In this document: positions 35,322-43,955 of the stretch, piece by piece
How positions within the stretch are numbered: the first letter of the stretch is position 1
Layout: each line of letters opens with the position of its first letter
Origin: Chloroflexus aurantiacus J-10-fl
GTDB lineage: Bacteria > Chloroflexota > Chloroflexia > Chloroflexales > Chloroflexaceae
Assembly: GCF_000018865.1 (NCBI RefSeq)
Contig: NC_010175.1
Span: 1,736,001-1,800,000, forward strand
DNA length: 64,000 bases
Reading direction: 5' to 3'
The notes under the pieces: generated by a model
Database searches by the model: none
Told to the model about the DNA's origin: nothing
The model's input: only the letters and a program-made list of their open reading frames with translations
Made by a program: the position numbers and the translations under genes

Positions 35322-36079
35322 GCACGTCTCTTTCAAGCAGGCAGACATTTGATAAGCGTACTGCCAAAACCTATCGAAATACAATACCTTCTCTGATAAC
35401 AATAGTAGCACTTCTCTGCTACCAGTATAGGATCAACATGACTGCTCCACAACAAAGATACGTTCATACCAGGCTAATCGTTGCAGGCACAGGCACCTTA
35501 TCTATCACAGCACGCTGCCAGGACGCGACGCAATACGCACGGTCGTGGATATTTGCCCGTCGAGCTAGAACCTATGGCAAAAAACATCTCCTGGAAGTTA
35601 TCTCATTCATTCCTGACAGACGCTATGCTCGTGATGAGAACGCACTGCATCCGCATGACCAGCAAGGTCAACGGCGTGCCACGCGTCGGATCGTGAGCGC
35701 GGCTGCTGCGGCAGCATGGCTGCTGCACTCCACACCGCGCAACACGCGCATGACGAGCGGGCAAAGCAACCAGTCCAGCGCGTGATGGCACCAGAGATGG
35801 TCGCCAGCACTGCTCGCTGCCATACCGGTAGACTGGGAGCCGGATAGGCTATCGTTGGCGATTGGCAAGCGTGCATGCACCTGTGCGACCGTCTGGGAGC
35901 ACAATCTACAGCTTTTATGAAGTAAGTTTTCCCGCACTGACCAACATCTCTCCACTACTGGCGCCTTAATCGATTCGCAGGCAAAACTTAATGTCCACTT
36001 AATAATTCAATGATGATTGATTAATCTCCACTCCTTACCATAGAAAGCCGAATGACATGCACAAAGCAAGCGGAACACT
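35322..36079. other. Intergenic region between the VWA cluster and the sugar importer
   Basis: It holds the second full copy of the 85-bp dispersed repeat (35677-35761). The end before the importer gene is A+T-rich (about 35985-36025) and probably contains its promoter, but I cannot assign boxes. No gene is supported. Confidence 0.5.
35677..35761 (-). repeat. Dispersed 85-bp intergenic repeat, copy B
   Basis: Reverse-oriented counterpart of 926-1010, sharing GCGCGGTGTGGAGTGC and GCCGCGCTCACGATCCG. The inverted-repeat core is slightly altered (GCAGCAGC against GCTGCCGC). Confidence 0.7.
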
Positions 36080-37000
36080 ATGGCCACGCACATGCCCAAA
36101 CAAGAGCGCCATCCCAACACGTTGCGGCGCGAACATCGTGAATGGTTGCTATTTGCGCTATTCATTGGCCCTAATCTGTTTCTCTTCACCATTTTTACCT
36201 ACTGGCCGCTCATCTACAACGTCTATCTGAGCATGGTGCGGTGGGATTTTCTTCGCCCCACAATGCCATTCGTCGGCCTCCAAAATTACATCGCTGCCTT
36301 CAGTGATCTGCGGTTCTGGAACATTATCTGGCAAACGGCCACCTTTACCGTCTGGTCGGTCGGTCTGACCCTCGTTCTGGGCCTGCTTCTGGCTCTGCTG
36401 CTCAACCAGCCGCTGCGCTATCGCAACACCGCTCGTGCGGTCGTTTTCGCGCCGGTCGTGATTTCGGGTGCGGTGGTGGCTGTGGTTTGGAGCTATATCT
36501 TCGATCCGCGATACGGGCTGATCGATCAACTCCTCGGCTTCTTTGGCCTCGACTCGCCCAACTGGCTGGCCGACTCATTCTGGGCAATGCCTGCCGTGAT
36601 CATTGTGTATGTCTGGAAAAATATCGGCTACGCGGTTGTGATCTATCTGGCCGGCTTACAGAATATCCCGCGTGAACTGTACGATGCCGCACGGGTTGAT
36701 GGTGCCGGCGCGTGGGAACGCTTCTGGAATGTCACGCTTCCCGGACTCTCACCGGTTGCCTTTTTCCTCTCGGTGACCAGTGTGCTGACCTGTTTCCAGG
36801 CGTTCGATATTATCCGTGTGCTCACAGATGGCGGCCCTGCGGATGCTACAACGACCCTGATCTTCCACCTCTACGAGCTGGGCTTTGTCTCTTACGATGC
36901 GGGTAAAGCCGGAGTCGTTGCGGTTGTGTTGTTCCTGATCATGCTTGCACTGACCATTGTGCAGATTCGATACCTCGAACGACAGGTGACATACGGATAA
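36080..37000 (+). CDS. Sugar ABC transporter permease, MalF/UgpA type
   Basis: One of two inner-membrane subunits of a carbohydrate importer (CUT1 family). The 306 residues form about six helices; the EAA loop that contacts the ATPase is seen in YDAARVDGAGAWERFWNVTLP. It starts with a short cytosolic tail (HREWLLFALFIGPNLFLF). It precedes the second permease by 13 bases and the binding protein further on, in one operon. The energising ATPase is not encoded here and is probably a shared MsmX/UgpC-type protein elsewhere. Confidence 0.95.
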   Translation: MATHMPKQERHPNTLRREHREWLLFALFIGPNLFLFTIFTYWPLIYNVYLSMVRWDFLRPTMPFVGLQNYIAAFSDLRFWNIIWQTATFTVWSVGLTLVLGLLLALLLNQPLRYRNTARAVVFAPVVISGAVVAVVWSYIFDPRYGLIDQLLGFFGLDSPNWLADSFWAMPAVIIVYVWKNIGYAVVIYLAGLQNIPRELYDAARVDGAGAWERFWNVTLPGLSPVAFFLSVTSVLTCFQAFDIIRVLTDGGPADATTTLIFHLYELGFVSYDAGKAGVVAVVLFLIMLALTIVQIRYLERQVTYG

Positions 37001-37013
37001 GACCTGGATTGTT

Positions 37014-37904
37014 ATGATGACAACGAACGAACTCGAGCAATCATTTCCATCAACTGTTACCCGCCGGCGCTCGCTGCCGCTCTCGCTGCTGATGTGGCGT
37101 ATCGCCGGTTACCTTGCCCTGATCGGCGCGGTGCTGATCATTGGCTTGCCGGTCTACTGGACCGTGATGGCAGCATTTAAAGAGACCCGCGAGATTTACT
37201 CGTTGCCAGTAACGTGGTGGCCGGCAAATCCGACGCTCAACAACTTTCCGGCGGCATGGCAGGCTGCTCCATTTGGCCGGTATTACCTGAACAGCTTCAT
37301 TACCACCTTCTTCGGCGCTGCCCTCGAAGTCACCCTTGCCCTCTTCTCGGCCTATGCGCTGGCCTATCTGCGGTTTCCGCGCAAAGACCTGGTCTTCCTG
37401 CTCCTGCTGGCGGCGCTGATGATCCCGGTCGAGATCACGATTGTGCCGAACTATCTGACCATTGCCCGCCTCGGCTGGATTAACACCTATCAGGGCATCA
37501 TCATTCCGGGGGCTGCCATCGCTTACGGAACCTTCTTGCTACGGCAGTCATTTCTGGCAATACCTCATGAAATCCTCGAAGCGGCACGAGTCGATGGTGC
37601 CGGCCACCTGCGCATCCTCTTCAGCGTAGTCGCCCCCATCGCTCAGCCTGCCATCGTAACGATGGCCCTGCTCTCAGTAGTAAGCAAGTGGAATGAATTT
37701 CTCTGGCCGCTCATTGTGACGAACACGACCGATATGCGCACATTACCGATTGGTGTCTTCTGGTTGCGTAACAGCGAGGGGTTCGCCAATTGGGGTGTCG
37801 TCATGGCCGGTTCGCTCTTTCTCATCGTACCGGTACTGATCGCCTTTCTGTTCGCCCAACGGGCAATTGTTGAAGGGATGACTGCCGGTGCGGTGAAGGG
37901 TTGA
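37014..37904 (+). CDS. Sugar ABC transporter permease, MalG/UgpE type
   Basis: The second permease of the same CUT1 importer, 296 residues. Helices include IAGYLALIGAVLIIGLPVYW and AALMIPVEITIVPNYL; the EAA loop reads LEAARVDGAGHLRILFSVV. The family signature ETREIYSLPVTWWPANPTL, which lies outside, matches other MalG/UgpE proteins. It works as a heterodimer with the gene before it. The 66-base gap to the binding-protein gene holds a ribosome site (AGGAG). Confidence 0.95.
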   Translation: MMTTNELEQSFPSTVTRRRSLPLSLLMWRIAGYLALIGAVLIIGLPVYWTVMAAFKETREIYSLPVTWWPANPTLNNFPAAWQAAPFGRYYLNSFITTFFGAALEVTLALFSAYALAYLRFPRKDLVFLLLLAALMIPVEITIVPNYLTIARLGWINTYQGIIIPGAAIAYGTFLLRQSFLAIPHEILEAARVDGAGHLRILFSVVAPIAQPAIVTMALLSVVSKWNEFLWPLIVTNTTDMRTLPIGVFWLRNSEGFANWGVVMAGSLFLIVPVLIAFLFAQRAIVEGMTAGAVKG

Positions 37905-37970
37905 CCCTATTCCTGGTGCAATACGGTTTTGTGCCGTATGCAAATAGTTTGATAGTAATGAGGAGCAATT

Positions 37971-39317
37971 ATGAAACAGACACTCACCCGGCGCGAATTG
38001 TTGCGCCTGATGATGGCAGGTAGCGGTGCGGCGGTGCTGGCGGCGTGTGGAGCACAAAGCGGACAATCAACCGGTCAGTCCCCCACTGCCCCGGCGGTTG
38101 TTAGCCAGCCCGGCTCGACGGTCAAGATCACGTATTGGGGATCGTTCAGCGGTAACCTGGGTGAAGCCGAGCAAGCGATGGTCAAGGCGTTCAACGACTC
38201 GCAAGACGAAGTTGAAGTCGAGTATCAGTTCCAGGGCAGCTACGAAGAGACCGCGCAGAAGTTTACGGCGGCCTTGCAGGCCAACACCACCCCCGATGTC
38301 ATCCTGCTCTCGGATGTGTGGTGGTTCGGTTTCTACCTTGCCGGTGCAATCACCGCCCTCGATGATCTCGCCCGCCAGGTCAATCTCGACTTCAGCGATT
38401 ACGAGCCGGTGTTGCTGAACGAAGGGGTACGCAAGGGTGTTCACTACTGGATTCCGTTTGCCCGCAGCACGCCACTCTTCTACTACAACAAAGACATTTG
38501 GGCCGAGGCCGGCCTACCCGACCGCGCACCAGAAACCTGGGCCGAGTTTGCGGAATGGGCACCAAAACTGGTGAAGAGTGATGGGAGCCGGGCAGCCTTT
38601 GGTCACCCTAACGGCGCCAGCTATATCGCGTGGCTCTTCCAGGGTGTCGTCTGGCAGTTCGGCGGTCAGTATTCGCAACCCGATTTCACCATGACCATGA
38701 CCGATCCCAACACCCTGCGCGCTGCTCAGTTCTACCAGGACACCGTGCTCAAAGAGAAGTGGGCAATCCTCTCGCCCAATCTGAATCAGGACTTTATCGG
38801 TGGTGCGATTGCGTCGATGATGGCTTCAACCGGTGCTCTGGCCGGTATTCAGGCGACTGCTACCTTCCCGGTTGGCGTCGGCTTCCTGCCCCGCGAGACC
38901 AACTTCGGGTGTCCGACAGGTGGTGCCGGCCTGGCGATTGTCAGTCGCGCACCCGCCGAGAAGCAACTGGCCGCGATGAAGTACATCGCGTTTGCGACCA
39001 GTTCTACCAACGCCGGGATGTGGGCACGCAGCACTGGCTATATGCCGGTGCGCATCAGCACAAAGCAAACCCCGGAAATGGTTGAGTTCTTCAATCAGAA
39101 CCCGAATTTCAAGACCGCAGTCGATCAGTTGCCGAAGACCCGTGCCCAGGATGCGGCTCGCGTGTTCGTGCGCAACGGCGATCAGATCATCGGCAAGGGC
39201 CTGGAGCGGATTATTGTCAATGGCGAAACACCAAGTGCCGTCTTCGCCGAGGTTAACAATGAATTGACCCAGGCTGCGCAGCCAATTCTGGAAGACCTGA
39301 AAGCTGTTGAGGGCTAG
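37971..39317 (+). CDS. Sugar ABC transporter substrate-binding lipoprotein, UgpB type
   Basis: Extracellular binding protein of 448 residues feeding the two permeases. The signal TRRELLRLMMAGSG carries twin arginines and ends in lipobox LAAC (Cys26), a Tat-type lipoprotein signal. The mature protein begins with VKITYWGSFSGNLGEAEQAM and has VEVEYQFQGSYEE and ALQANTTPDVILLSD, typical of the ATP-binding-cassette binding proteins for maltose- or glycerol-phosphate-like solutes. C-terminal helices (IVNGETPSAVFAEVNNEL) fit UgpB-like members. The substrate is uncertain. Confidence 0.95.
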   Translation: MKQTLTRRELLRLMMAGSGAAVLAACGAQSGQSTGQSPTAPAVVSQPGSTVKITYWGSFSGNLGEAEQAMVKAFNDSQDEVEVEYQFQGSYEETAQKFTAALQANTTPDVILLSDVWWFGFYLAGAITALDDLARQVNLDFSDYEPVLLNEGVRKGVHYWIPFARSTPLFYYNKDIWAEAGLPDRAPETWAEFAEWAPKLVKSDGSRAAFGHPNGASYIAWLFQGVVWQFGGQYSQPDFTMTMTDPNTLRAAQFYQDTVLKEKWAILSPNLNQDFIGGAIASMMASTGALAGIQATATFPVGVGFLPRETNFGCPTGGAGLAIVSRAPAEKQLAAMKYIAFATSSTNAGMWARSTGYMPVRISTKQTPEMVEFFNQNPNFKTAVDQLPKTRAQDAARVFVRNGDQIIGKGLERIIVNGETPSAVFAEVNNELTQAAQPILEDLKAVEG

Positions 39318-39337
39318 GTCCTTTCGGTATCTGATCA

Positions 39338-39378
39338 GGAGCGTGAATCGGTCTGCTCTACAGGCCGGTTCACGCTCC
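39338..39378 (+). terminator. Hairpin after the sugar importer operon
   Basis: GGAGCGTGAATCGG (39338-39351) and CCGGTTCACGCTCC (39365-39378) form a 14-bp stem with one G-U pair and a 13-base loop, 20 bases after the stop codon. No clear U-run follows, so it may stabilise the 3' end rather than terminate. Confidence 0.6.
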
Positions 39379-39569
39379 AACGCCCGGCCTGGACGAGAGG
39401 GCTGATACGGTAACGCATGTGTTCAACGCTGTTGTGTGGCAACCGGCGGTAAGGGTGCAACAGTACAGAGAACCAACAACATTGCTATTTTCCTTTGTCG
39501 CGAAAGCTACGTCGAGTACCAATTGTGCGCAGGTAATAGCATCCCTCACCGATCAGGTATTATTGCTGT

Positions 39570-40391
39570 GTGCGCATAGATACGTATAGGCGCTATGGCA
39601 CAACAACATTATTTCACCCGGTCGCTATGTTGACCATCACCAATCCCAAAATTGCCGGTTTTAAGCCGTGCTGGGCTACGTACCGGGGCTTGACCATCTT
39701 GTTCGACAATATTGGATTACGGCGCGACGGGCCATGGTTAAGACTCGATTGCGCTCTTGACGCCATTCCCGAATATACACTCTACCGCGGTCTGCGTGCC
39801 GCGATGTGTTCCCTCAACACCGATGATCTGTTACGCCGGTATCTGTTTTGTGCTCTGCCGCCGGCAACGTATCACGTTACGCTTTGGGATGGACCAAACG
39901 ATGGCAATGTTGCCCATGCGCTGCCAGAGGTGCGGCAGCGCATTGAAGATTTGCTGATCGATATTCCCGGTGCGCTCAGCCACGGCAATCTCATCAGCGG
40001 CACGATTGCCGGTTCACCACTGATCCGGCGGCGCGGCTGGCAGGTGAGTTTTACCGTGCAGAGGCTGGTTATTGTTCATCAAGCCGCTCTGGTAGCATTG
40101 CTGGCGCCCACCGCAGAGACACTGGATACCTTCACTACCCTCAACGGCCTGCGCAGCTCCTGGAACGCTACTTTCCGCAGTCGCTTCGGCATAGCCGCTT
40201 ATGAACCGTACATGCCGCACATTACCCTCGGTTATTTTGCGCACGCAGCGCTGGCCGAGGAAGCGCAGGCAGATGTACCGACCTGGGAAGAGGTTGTTTT
40301 GCAATACACTGCCGGCACCAGTATCACGTTTCGCAGTGCCAGCCTCTACGGGATGCTTGATATGGTTACCTTCTTTCGCACGGTTCGTTAA
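39570..40391 (+). CDS. 2H phosphoesterase-like protein (2'-5' RNA ligase family relative)
   Basis: A 273-residue protein of uncertain role. It contains two H-x-T motifs, TYHVTLWDG and MPHITLGYF, spaced as in the 2H phosphoesterase superfamily, which hydrolyses cyclic or 2'-5' phosphodiesters. The first part (TNPKIAGFKPCWATYRGLTILFDN) is not characteristic. The start is unsure: GTG at 39570 or ATG at 39627 (MLTITNPKIAG), neither with a good ribosome site. It is a single gene. Confidence 0.75.
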   Translation: MRIDTYRRYGTTTLFHPVAMLTITNPKIAGFKPCWATYRGLTILFDNIGLRRDGPWLRLDCALDAIPEYTLYRGLRAAMCSLNTDDLLRRYLFCALPPATYHVTLWDGPNDGNVAHALPEVRQRIEDLLIDIPGALSHGNLISGTIAGSPLIRRRGWQVSFTVQRLVIVHQAALVALLAPTAETLDTFTTLNGLRSSWNATFRSRFGIAAYEPYMPHITLGYFAHAALAEEAQADVPTWEEVVLQYTAGTSITFRSASLYGMLDMVTFFRTVR

Positions 40392-40538
40392 GGGTTGGGG
40401 AAACCACGAGTCTGTATATTATCCCGCCCATATCAAATCTTAATCGATACCGGCCATTATTACCTGTCACCAGACACGCGGTGAACCGTGACTATGCGTG
40501 CCCCACAACGATCTGTGGGCGTCGCCTGCATGATTCTT

Positions 40539-40565
40539 TAGGGGCGGGTTTAGAACCCGCCCCTA
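40539..40565. repeat. Dispersed GTAGGGGC-type hairpin
   Basis: TAGGGGCGGGTT (40539-40550), loop TAG, AACCCGCCCCTA (40554-40565): a perfect 12-bp stem, the same type as at 7905-7932. Confidence 0.75.
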
Positions 40566-40695
40566 CGGACGATACATTCGTCTATTCGCATTGCCGTACA
40601 AAGGGATGCGGCAAATAAGAGGTTGCCAAAGGGATACATCTTAGATCGCGTGCTAATTGACATCATGCGCTGACGTCTCTGCGCCATAAATAAAG

Positions 40696-40720
40696 AGAGA
40701 CGTTGCAGTGCAACGTCTCT
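40696..40720 (-). terminator. Terminator of the 15-codon minigene
   Basis: AGAGACGTTGCA (40696-40707) and TGCAACGTCTCT (40709-40720) are perfect complements. Read leftwards the stem (about 10 bp with a 5-base loop) is followed by CTTTATTTATGG. It lies 34 bases past the stop codon of the minigene. Confidence 0.75.
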
Positions 40721-40754
40721 CCACTGGAGGAAGGGGTCACCGGTTCGGTAAAGC

Positions 40755-40802
40755 CTAGCGGGCCTCACCAGCGGTGACACCCATACGCTTACTACTACCC
40801 AT
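40755..40802 (-). CDS. 15-residue peptide minigene
   Basis: The frame encodes MGSSKRMGVTAGEAR. AGGAGG (40811-40816), within AAGGAGGTGAT, a perfect anti-16S match, stands 8 bases before the ATG at 40802; an ATG two codons earlier (40808) is too close to that site. A consensus promoter lies upstream and a hairpin terminator downstream, so the whole unit is about 160 bases with nothing else in it. The peptide is basic, soluble and without a hydrophobic stretch. I know no family. Alternatives are a small RNA with a translated part, or a leader for an unknown regulator. Confidence 0.7.
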   Translation of the reverse strand: MGSSKRMGVTAGEAR

Positions 40803-40859
40803 GGGCATCACCTCCTTCACGCCTGACCGGCAATACAGTGTGCAAATACCGACATAGGT

Positions 40860-40888
40860 ACTATACCCAAGGTTTATGTGAAAGTCAA
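40860..40888 (-). promoter_or_regulatory. Consensus promoter of the minigene
   Basis: On the minus strand TTGACT (40883-40888, five of six), 17 bases, TATAGT (40860-40865, five of six). Transcription should begin near 40853, giving a leader of about 50 bases. It points away from rnhA. Confidence 0.85.
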
Positions 40889-40981
40889 GGGTCGAAGCGC
40901 AGAAGTTTGTGGCGAGTTTCAGATACGTGCAAAAAAGATGGTATAGTAACGCCGGTATCGAGTACAGAACCACAACAATGT

Positions 40982-41776
40982 ATGGCGCAAAAAAAGCAAT
41001 TCTATCTTGTGGTACGTGGCCGAAATCCCGGTCTCTATCAGCAGTGGTCAGGTGAGGATGGTGCATCTGCTCAGGTAACCGGCTTTCCCGGCGCACTCTA
41101 CAAAGGCTTTTCAACCATAGCCGCCGCCCACGAGTGGGTAAGATCGTTGCCTGCGACCGAACAGACGCTGGCACTGCAATTGCTCGCTGACTACGAGCAT
41201 GCGCCACACGCCGAAGCTGAACCGGATCAGAACACGCAACAGCCATTGTCACGACCGGCAACATCCCCCTCAGAGGACGCTTCTTCTTCCTCCACAAACG
41301 GGATTGTGATGATGTACACCGACGGTAGTGCTCTCGGCAATCCTGGGCCGGGCGGGTACGGCGTTGTGCTGCGCTACAATGACCATTACCAGGAACTCAC
41401 CGGTGGTTTTCGGCTCACGACCAACAACCGCATGGAGTTAATGGCCTGTATTGTCGGGCTGCGTGCACTCAAGCGACCGGTGTCGGTACGCCTGCACAGC
41501 GACTCGCGCTACGTCGTCGATGCTTTTCGCAAAGGCTGGATACACCGCTGGCAGGCACAAAACTGGATGCGCAGCGAGACCGAACCGGTAAAAAATGCCG
41601 ATCTCTGGGCTGAATTGCGCTTGCTGTGTGAAGGTCATCAGGTTGAGTTCGTCTGGGTGCCCGGTCATCAGGGCGTACCTGACAATGAACGTTGTCACGA
41701 ACTGGCCATCGCTGCCGCAGCTCGCCCAGACCTGCCGCCGGATGTTGCCTTTGAGATGCAGTGGAGTCGCACATAA
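40982..41776 (+). CDS. rnhA: Ribonuclease HI with N-terminal hybrid-binding domain
   Basis: Cuts RNA in RNA-DNA hybrids. Residues 1-55 form the caulimovirus-type hybrid-binding domain (KKQFYLVVRGRNPGLYQQW, GALYKGFSTIAAAHEWV), then a polar linker, then the catalytic domain from about 108. Catalytic acids are Asp114 (MYTDGSALG), Glu152 (NNRMELMAC), Asp174 (HSDSRYVV) and Asp234 (GVPDNERCHE), with the catalytic His in GHQG. The 264-residue length fits the two-domain form. I begin at ATG 40982, where the hybrid-binding domain starts; an upstream open frame has no homology. Divergent from the minigene. Confidence 0.95.
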   Translation: MAQKKQFYLVVRGRNPGLYQQWSGEDGASAQVTGFPGALYKGFSTIAAAHEWVRSLPATEQTLALQLLADYEHAPHAEAEPDQNTQQPLSRPATSPSEDASSSSTNGIVMMYTDGSALGNPGPGGYGVVLRYNDHYQELTGGFRLTTNNRMELMACIVGLRALKRPVSVRLHSDSRYVVDAFRKGWIHRWQAQNWMRSETEPVKNADLWAELRLLCEGHQVEFVWVPGHQGVPDNERCHELAIAAAARPDLPPDVAFEMQWSRT

Positions 41777-41870
41777 GCGCAATGATACCGGCGTGGATGT
41801 GCGAGCTGTGGGAGCCTCTGCACCGTACCTATGCGCACGAGCGGCATACCTGCTTCACATGCTCAGGTTT

Positions 41871-42671
41871 CTACAGCTCTAAGACACTATCAAGTCCCCG
41901 ATGCAGACCAACCAGTTTCCCCACGCGCCGGATGGCCAACAGTGCTCCGGCGACATAGGGTTCGGCACTGGCACCGGCATCATGGCGAATGCTCAGCCGC
42001 TGGTCGGGCATGCCAAAGATGATTTCCAGCCCGATTGTGTAGCCCGGTAGACGCACCGAATGCACTTGCATGCCGTTTAGGCGGGCACCACGGGTTGCCG
42101 GAACACCCTGGGTTTGCTCAAGCGGTACGCTCAGATGCGACGAGCGAATCTGCCCCAGCCTGGCAGCCAGTTCACGCGCTGTCCCGCTCGGTGCGTCCGG
42201 TTTGCTATCGCGGGCATAATCGATGATCTCCCACTGTTCGATGTAGCGGGCAGCAATACTGGCAAACCGTTGCAGCAAGACGGCAGTCAAAGCAAAGTTG
42301 CCTGCTGCCAGCACGCCCCGTTGCTGCGCTGTTGCCACTGCATCAATCTCGCGATAGTCGTCATCACTCAGCCCCGAAGTACCAATCACCACGTGACATC
42401 CGTGTTGCAGGGCGGTCAAGACATTGGCTTTCGCAACGTCAGGACGGGTATACTCGAAAAAGACATCACACGGCTGCGTCAATGCTTCAGCAGCGGTCGC
42501 GTAGACAGGACACGTCAGTCGTGGTTCACCCAACACATCGGCCAGCGACTGCCCGGCAGCGCGGCGGCTTAGCGCAGCACTCAGCACAATATCGTCAGTT
42601 TGCGCAATCGCACGGGCAAGTGCCGAACCGGCCCATCCGGTCGCACCCGCCAGGCACACCCGAATCGTCAT
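41871..42671 (-). CDS. dapB: 4-hydroxy-tetrahydrodipicolinate reductase homologue lacking the catalytic histidines
   Basis: NAD(P)H-dependent reductase family of lysine/diaminopimelate synthesis. The 266-residue protein has the dinucleotide loop AGATGWAGSALA, then FFEYTRPD and IGTSGLSDDDY, and the C-terminal domain with KPDAPSGTA. In E. coli the motif before this reads HHRHK with the acid-base His159 and His160; here 151-157 is DYARDSK, so both are gone and only the lysine (157) is kept. Either catalysis uses another residue or this is a related reductase. No other dap genes are near. The start has GGCGAGG upstream. Confidence 0.75.
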   Translation of the reverse strand: MTIRVCLAGATGWAGSALARAIAQTDDIVLSAALSRRAAGQSLADVLGEPRLTCPVYATAAEALTQPCDVFFEYTRPDVAKANVLTALQHGCHVVIGTSGLSDDDYREIDAVATAQQRGVLAAGNFALTAVLLQRFASIAARYIEQWEIIDYARDSKPDAPSGTARELAARLGQIRSSHLSVPLEQTQGVPATRGARLNGMQVHSVRLPGYTIGLEIIFGMPDQRLSIRHDAGASAEPYVAGALLAIRRVGKLVGLHRGLDSVLEL

Positions 42672-42698
42672 AGAAAACCTCGCCTATCGCTCATAAGG

Positions 42699-43208
42699 TC
42701 ACCACTCACCGGCGTAGATCGTCTGATAAGGAACAACGTCTTGCGCCAGACAGGCCCAGTGCAGCTCGACCAACTGACGGAGATGCAGCAGATCGTGGGC
42801 TACCCAGGCTGCCAGCAAATCACCCGCACGTATGACACCAAATGGTGCAGTGTAGGTTGCGTTCCAGTCAGGTTGGTGCAGGCCACGCAACCATTGGATC
42901 GACTCGGCACGAGCTGTAAGGAAGCGCTCCAGGGTCGTAGTAAGATCGCCTTCGTTGTAGCGATGAGCTATCACCCAACCCTCTGGATCAATCGGTGGCC
43001 AGCGTTCTCCCGGACGGTGGAGTGTGTAGTCGAGGCGCACCCGAAAATCGTATTGCTCCTCATCGGCCAGATGACCAATCACTTCGAGCATCGACCACAT
43101 TGCAGGTTGCGGCTTCCAACGCGCCTGTTCGAGCGATGCCCCTGCAAGCAATACCTGTATCCGTCTGGCATTATCACTGAGTTTCTGCGTCAGCACCGAC
43201 ACATCCAC
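42699..43208 (-). CDS. DinB-family (DUF664-type) protein
   Basis: A 169-residue four-helix-bundle protein with the three-histidine metal site of the DinB/YfiT superfamily: His in VIGHLADEEQYDF and two in WVAHDLLHLRQLVEL. It begins LTQKLSDNARRIQVLLAGAS. Members are metal-dependent thiol transferases or are induced by DNA damage; the function here is unknown. It lies 27 bases upstream of dapB on the same strand, probably co-transcribed. Confidence 0.9.
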   Translation of the reverse strand: MDVSVLTQKLSDNARRIQVLLAGASLEQARWKPQPAMWSMLEVIGHLADEEQYDFRVRLDYTLHRPGERWPPIDPEGWVIAHRYNEGDLTTTLERFLTARAESIQWLRGLHQPDWNATYTAPFGVIRAGDLLAAWVAHDLLHLRQLVELHWACLAQDVVPYQTIYAGEW

Positions 43209-43231
43209 CGCAGTCTCCTTTCCGGTCGGCT

Positions 43232-43912
43232 TCAGCGCGCTTCGCTCCGCTGATACAGGCGCGTTCGATCACACACCGTGATTTGCCCGCGACTGCTGCT
43301 GATAAGCCCCTCCTCACTGAAGTCGGCCAGAATGCGACTGACGACTTCGCGCGATGTGCCTAGCTCGGCGGCAATTTGCTGATGGGTGAGATTGAGTGTA
43401 GGCGGATCACCAACAGCCTGCCGCAGCAGAAATGCCGCCAGGCGCACATCAACCCGTCGGAAGGCGATCTCGTCAATGATTGCCATTACCGATGCCAGCC
43501 GCCTTGAAAGCAGTTGAAAGACATAGTCACGCCAGGCGCTATAGCGCTCGATCCAATCGCGAAAGATTGCCTGACCAACCAGAAAGGCGGTTGCCTCACG
43601 TTCAACCACAGCGATTGCCGGGAACTGATGGTTACTCAAGACACAACTGGTAGTGAGAATGCAGCTCTCACCACGACCAAACCGATAGAGCGTAATCTCC
43701 CGTCCGGTTTCGCCAATTTTGAACACCCGAATCTGACCATCGGCAAGAATCGCAAAAAAGCTACACTCATCGCCTTCGGCAAAAACGGTTGCACCGCTTG
43801 CGATACGCATGAGTGTCGCCTGCGTAGCAAAATCGCGGGCAATGGCAGTAGATGGATCGCGCAAGAAGTCTAATAGATCACCCGCCAGATGCATTTCGTG
43901 CGGTTGCAACAT
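43232..43912 (-). CDS. Crp/Fnr-family transcription regulator
   Basis: A 226-residue regulator: N-terminal cyclic-nucleotide-binding-like beta-barrel (ASGATVFAEGDECSFFAILADGQ), a dimer helix, then a winged-helix with recognition helix in IAAELGTSREVVSRILADFSEEGLI. The barrel holds the GESCILTTSCVL stretch seen in a common Crp/Fnr subgroup with paired cysteines. There is no N-terminal Fnr cysteine cluster. The gene starts upstream of the DinB and DapB genes (23 bases) on the same strand and may be in one operon, but its targets cannot be named. Confidence 0.93.
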   Translation of the reverse strand: MLQPHEMHLAGDLLDFLRDPSTAIARDFATQATLMRIASGATVFAEGDECSFFAILADGQIRVFKIGETGREITLYRFGRGESCILTTSCVLSNHQFPAIAVVEREATAFLVGQAIFRDWIERYSAWRDYVFQLLSRRLASVMAIIDEIAFRRVDVRLAAFLLRQAVGDPPTLNLTHQQIAAELGTSREVVSRILADFSEEGLISSSRGQITVCDRTRLYQRSEAR

Positions 43913-43955
43913 TATCGCTCTAATGCTCCTGTCTAACGACGTGTAGGACGAACAG

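Noticed and set aside
36080-39317. Search for an ATPase gene of the sugar importer
   Set aside because: None is encoded near; a shared ATPase elsewhere is the usual explanation for CUT1 importers, so nothing unusual is claimed.
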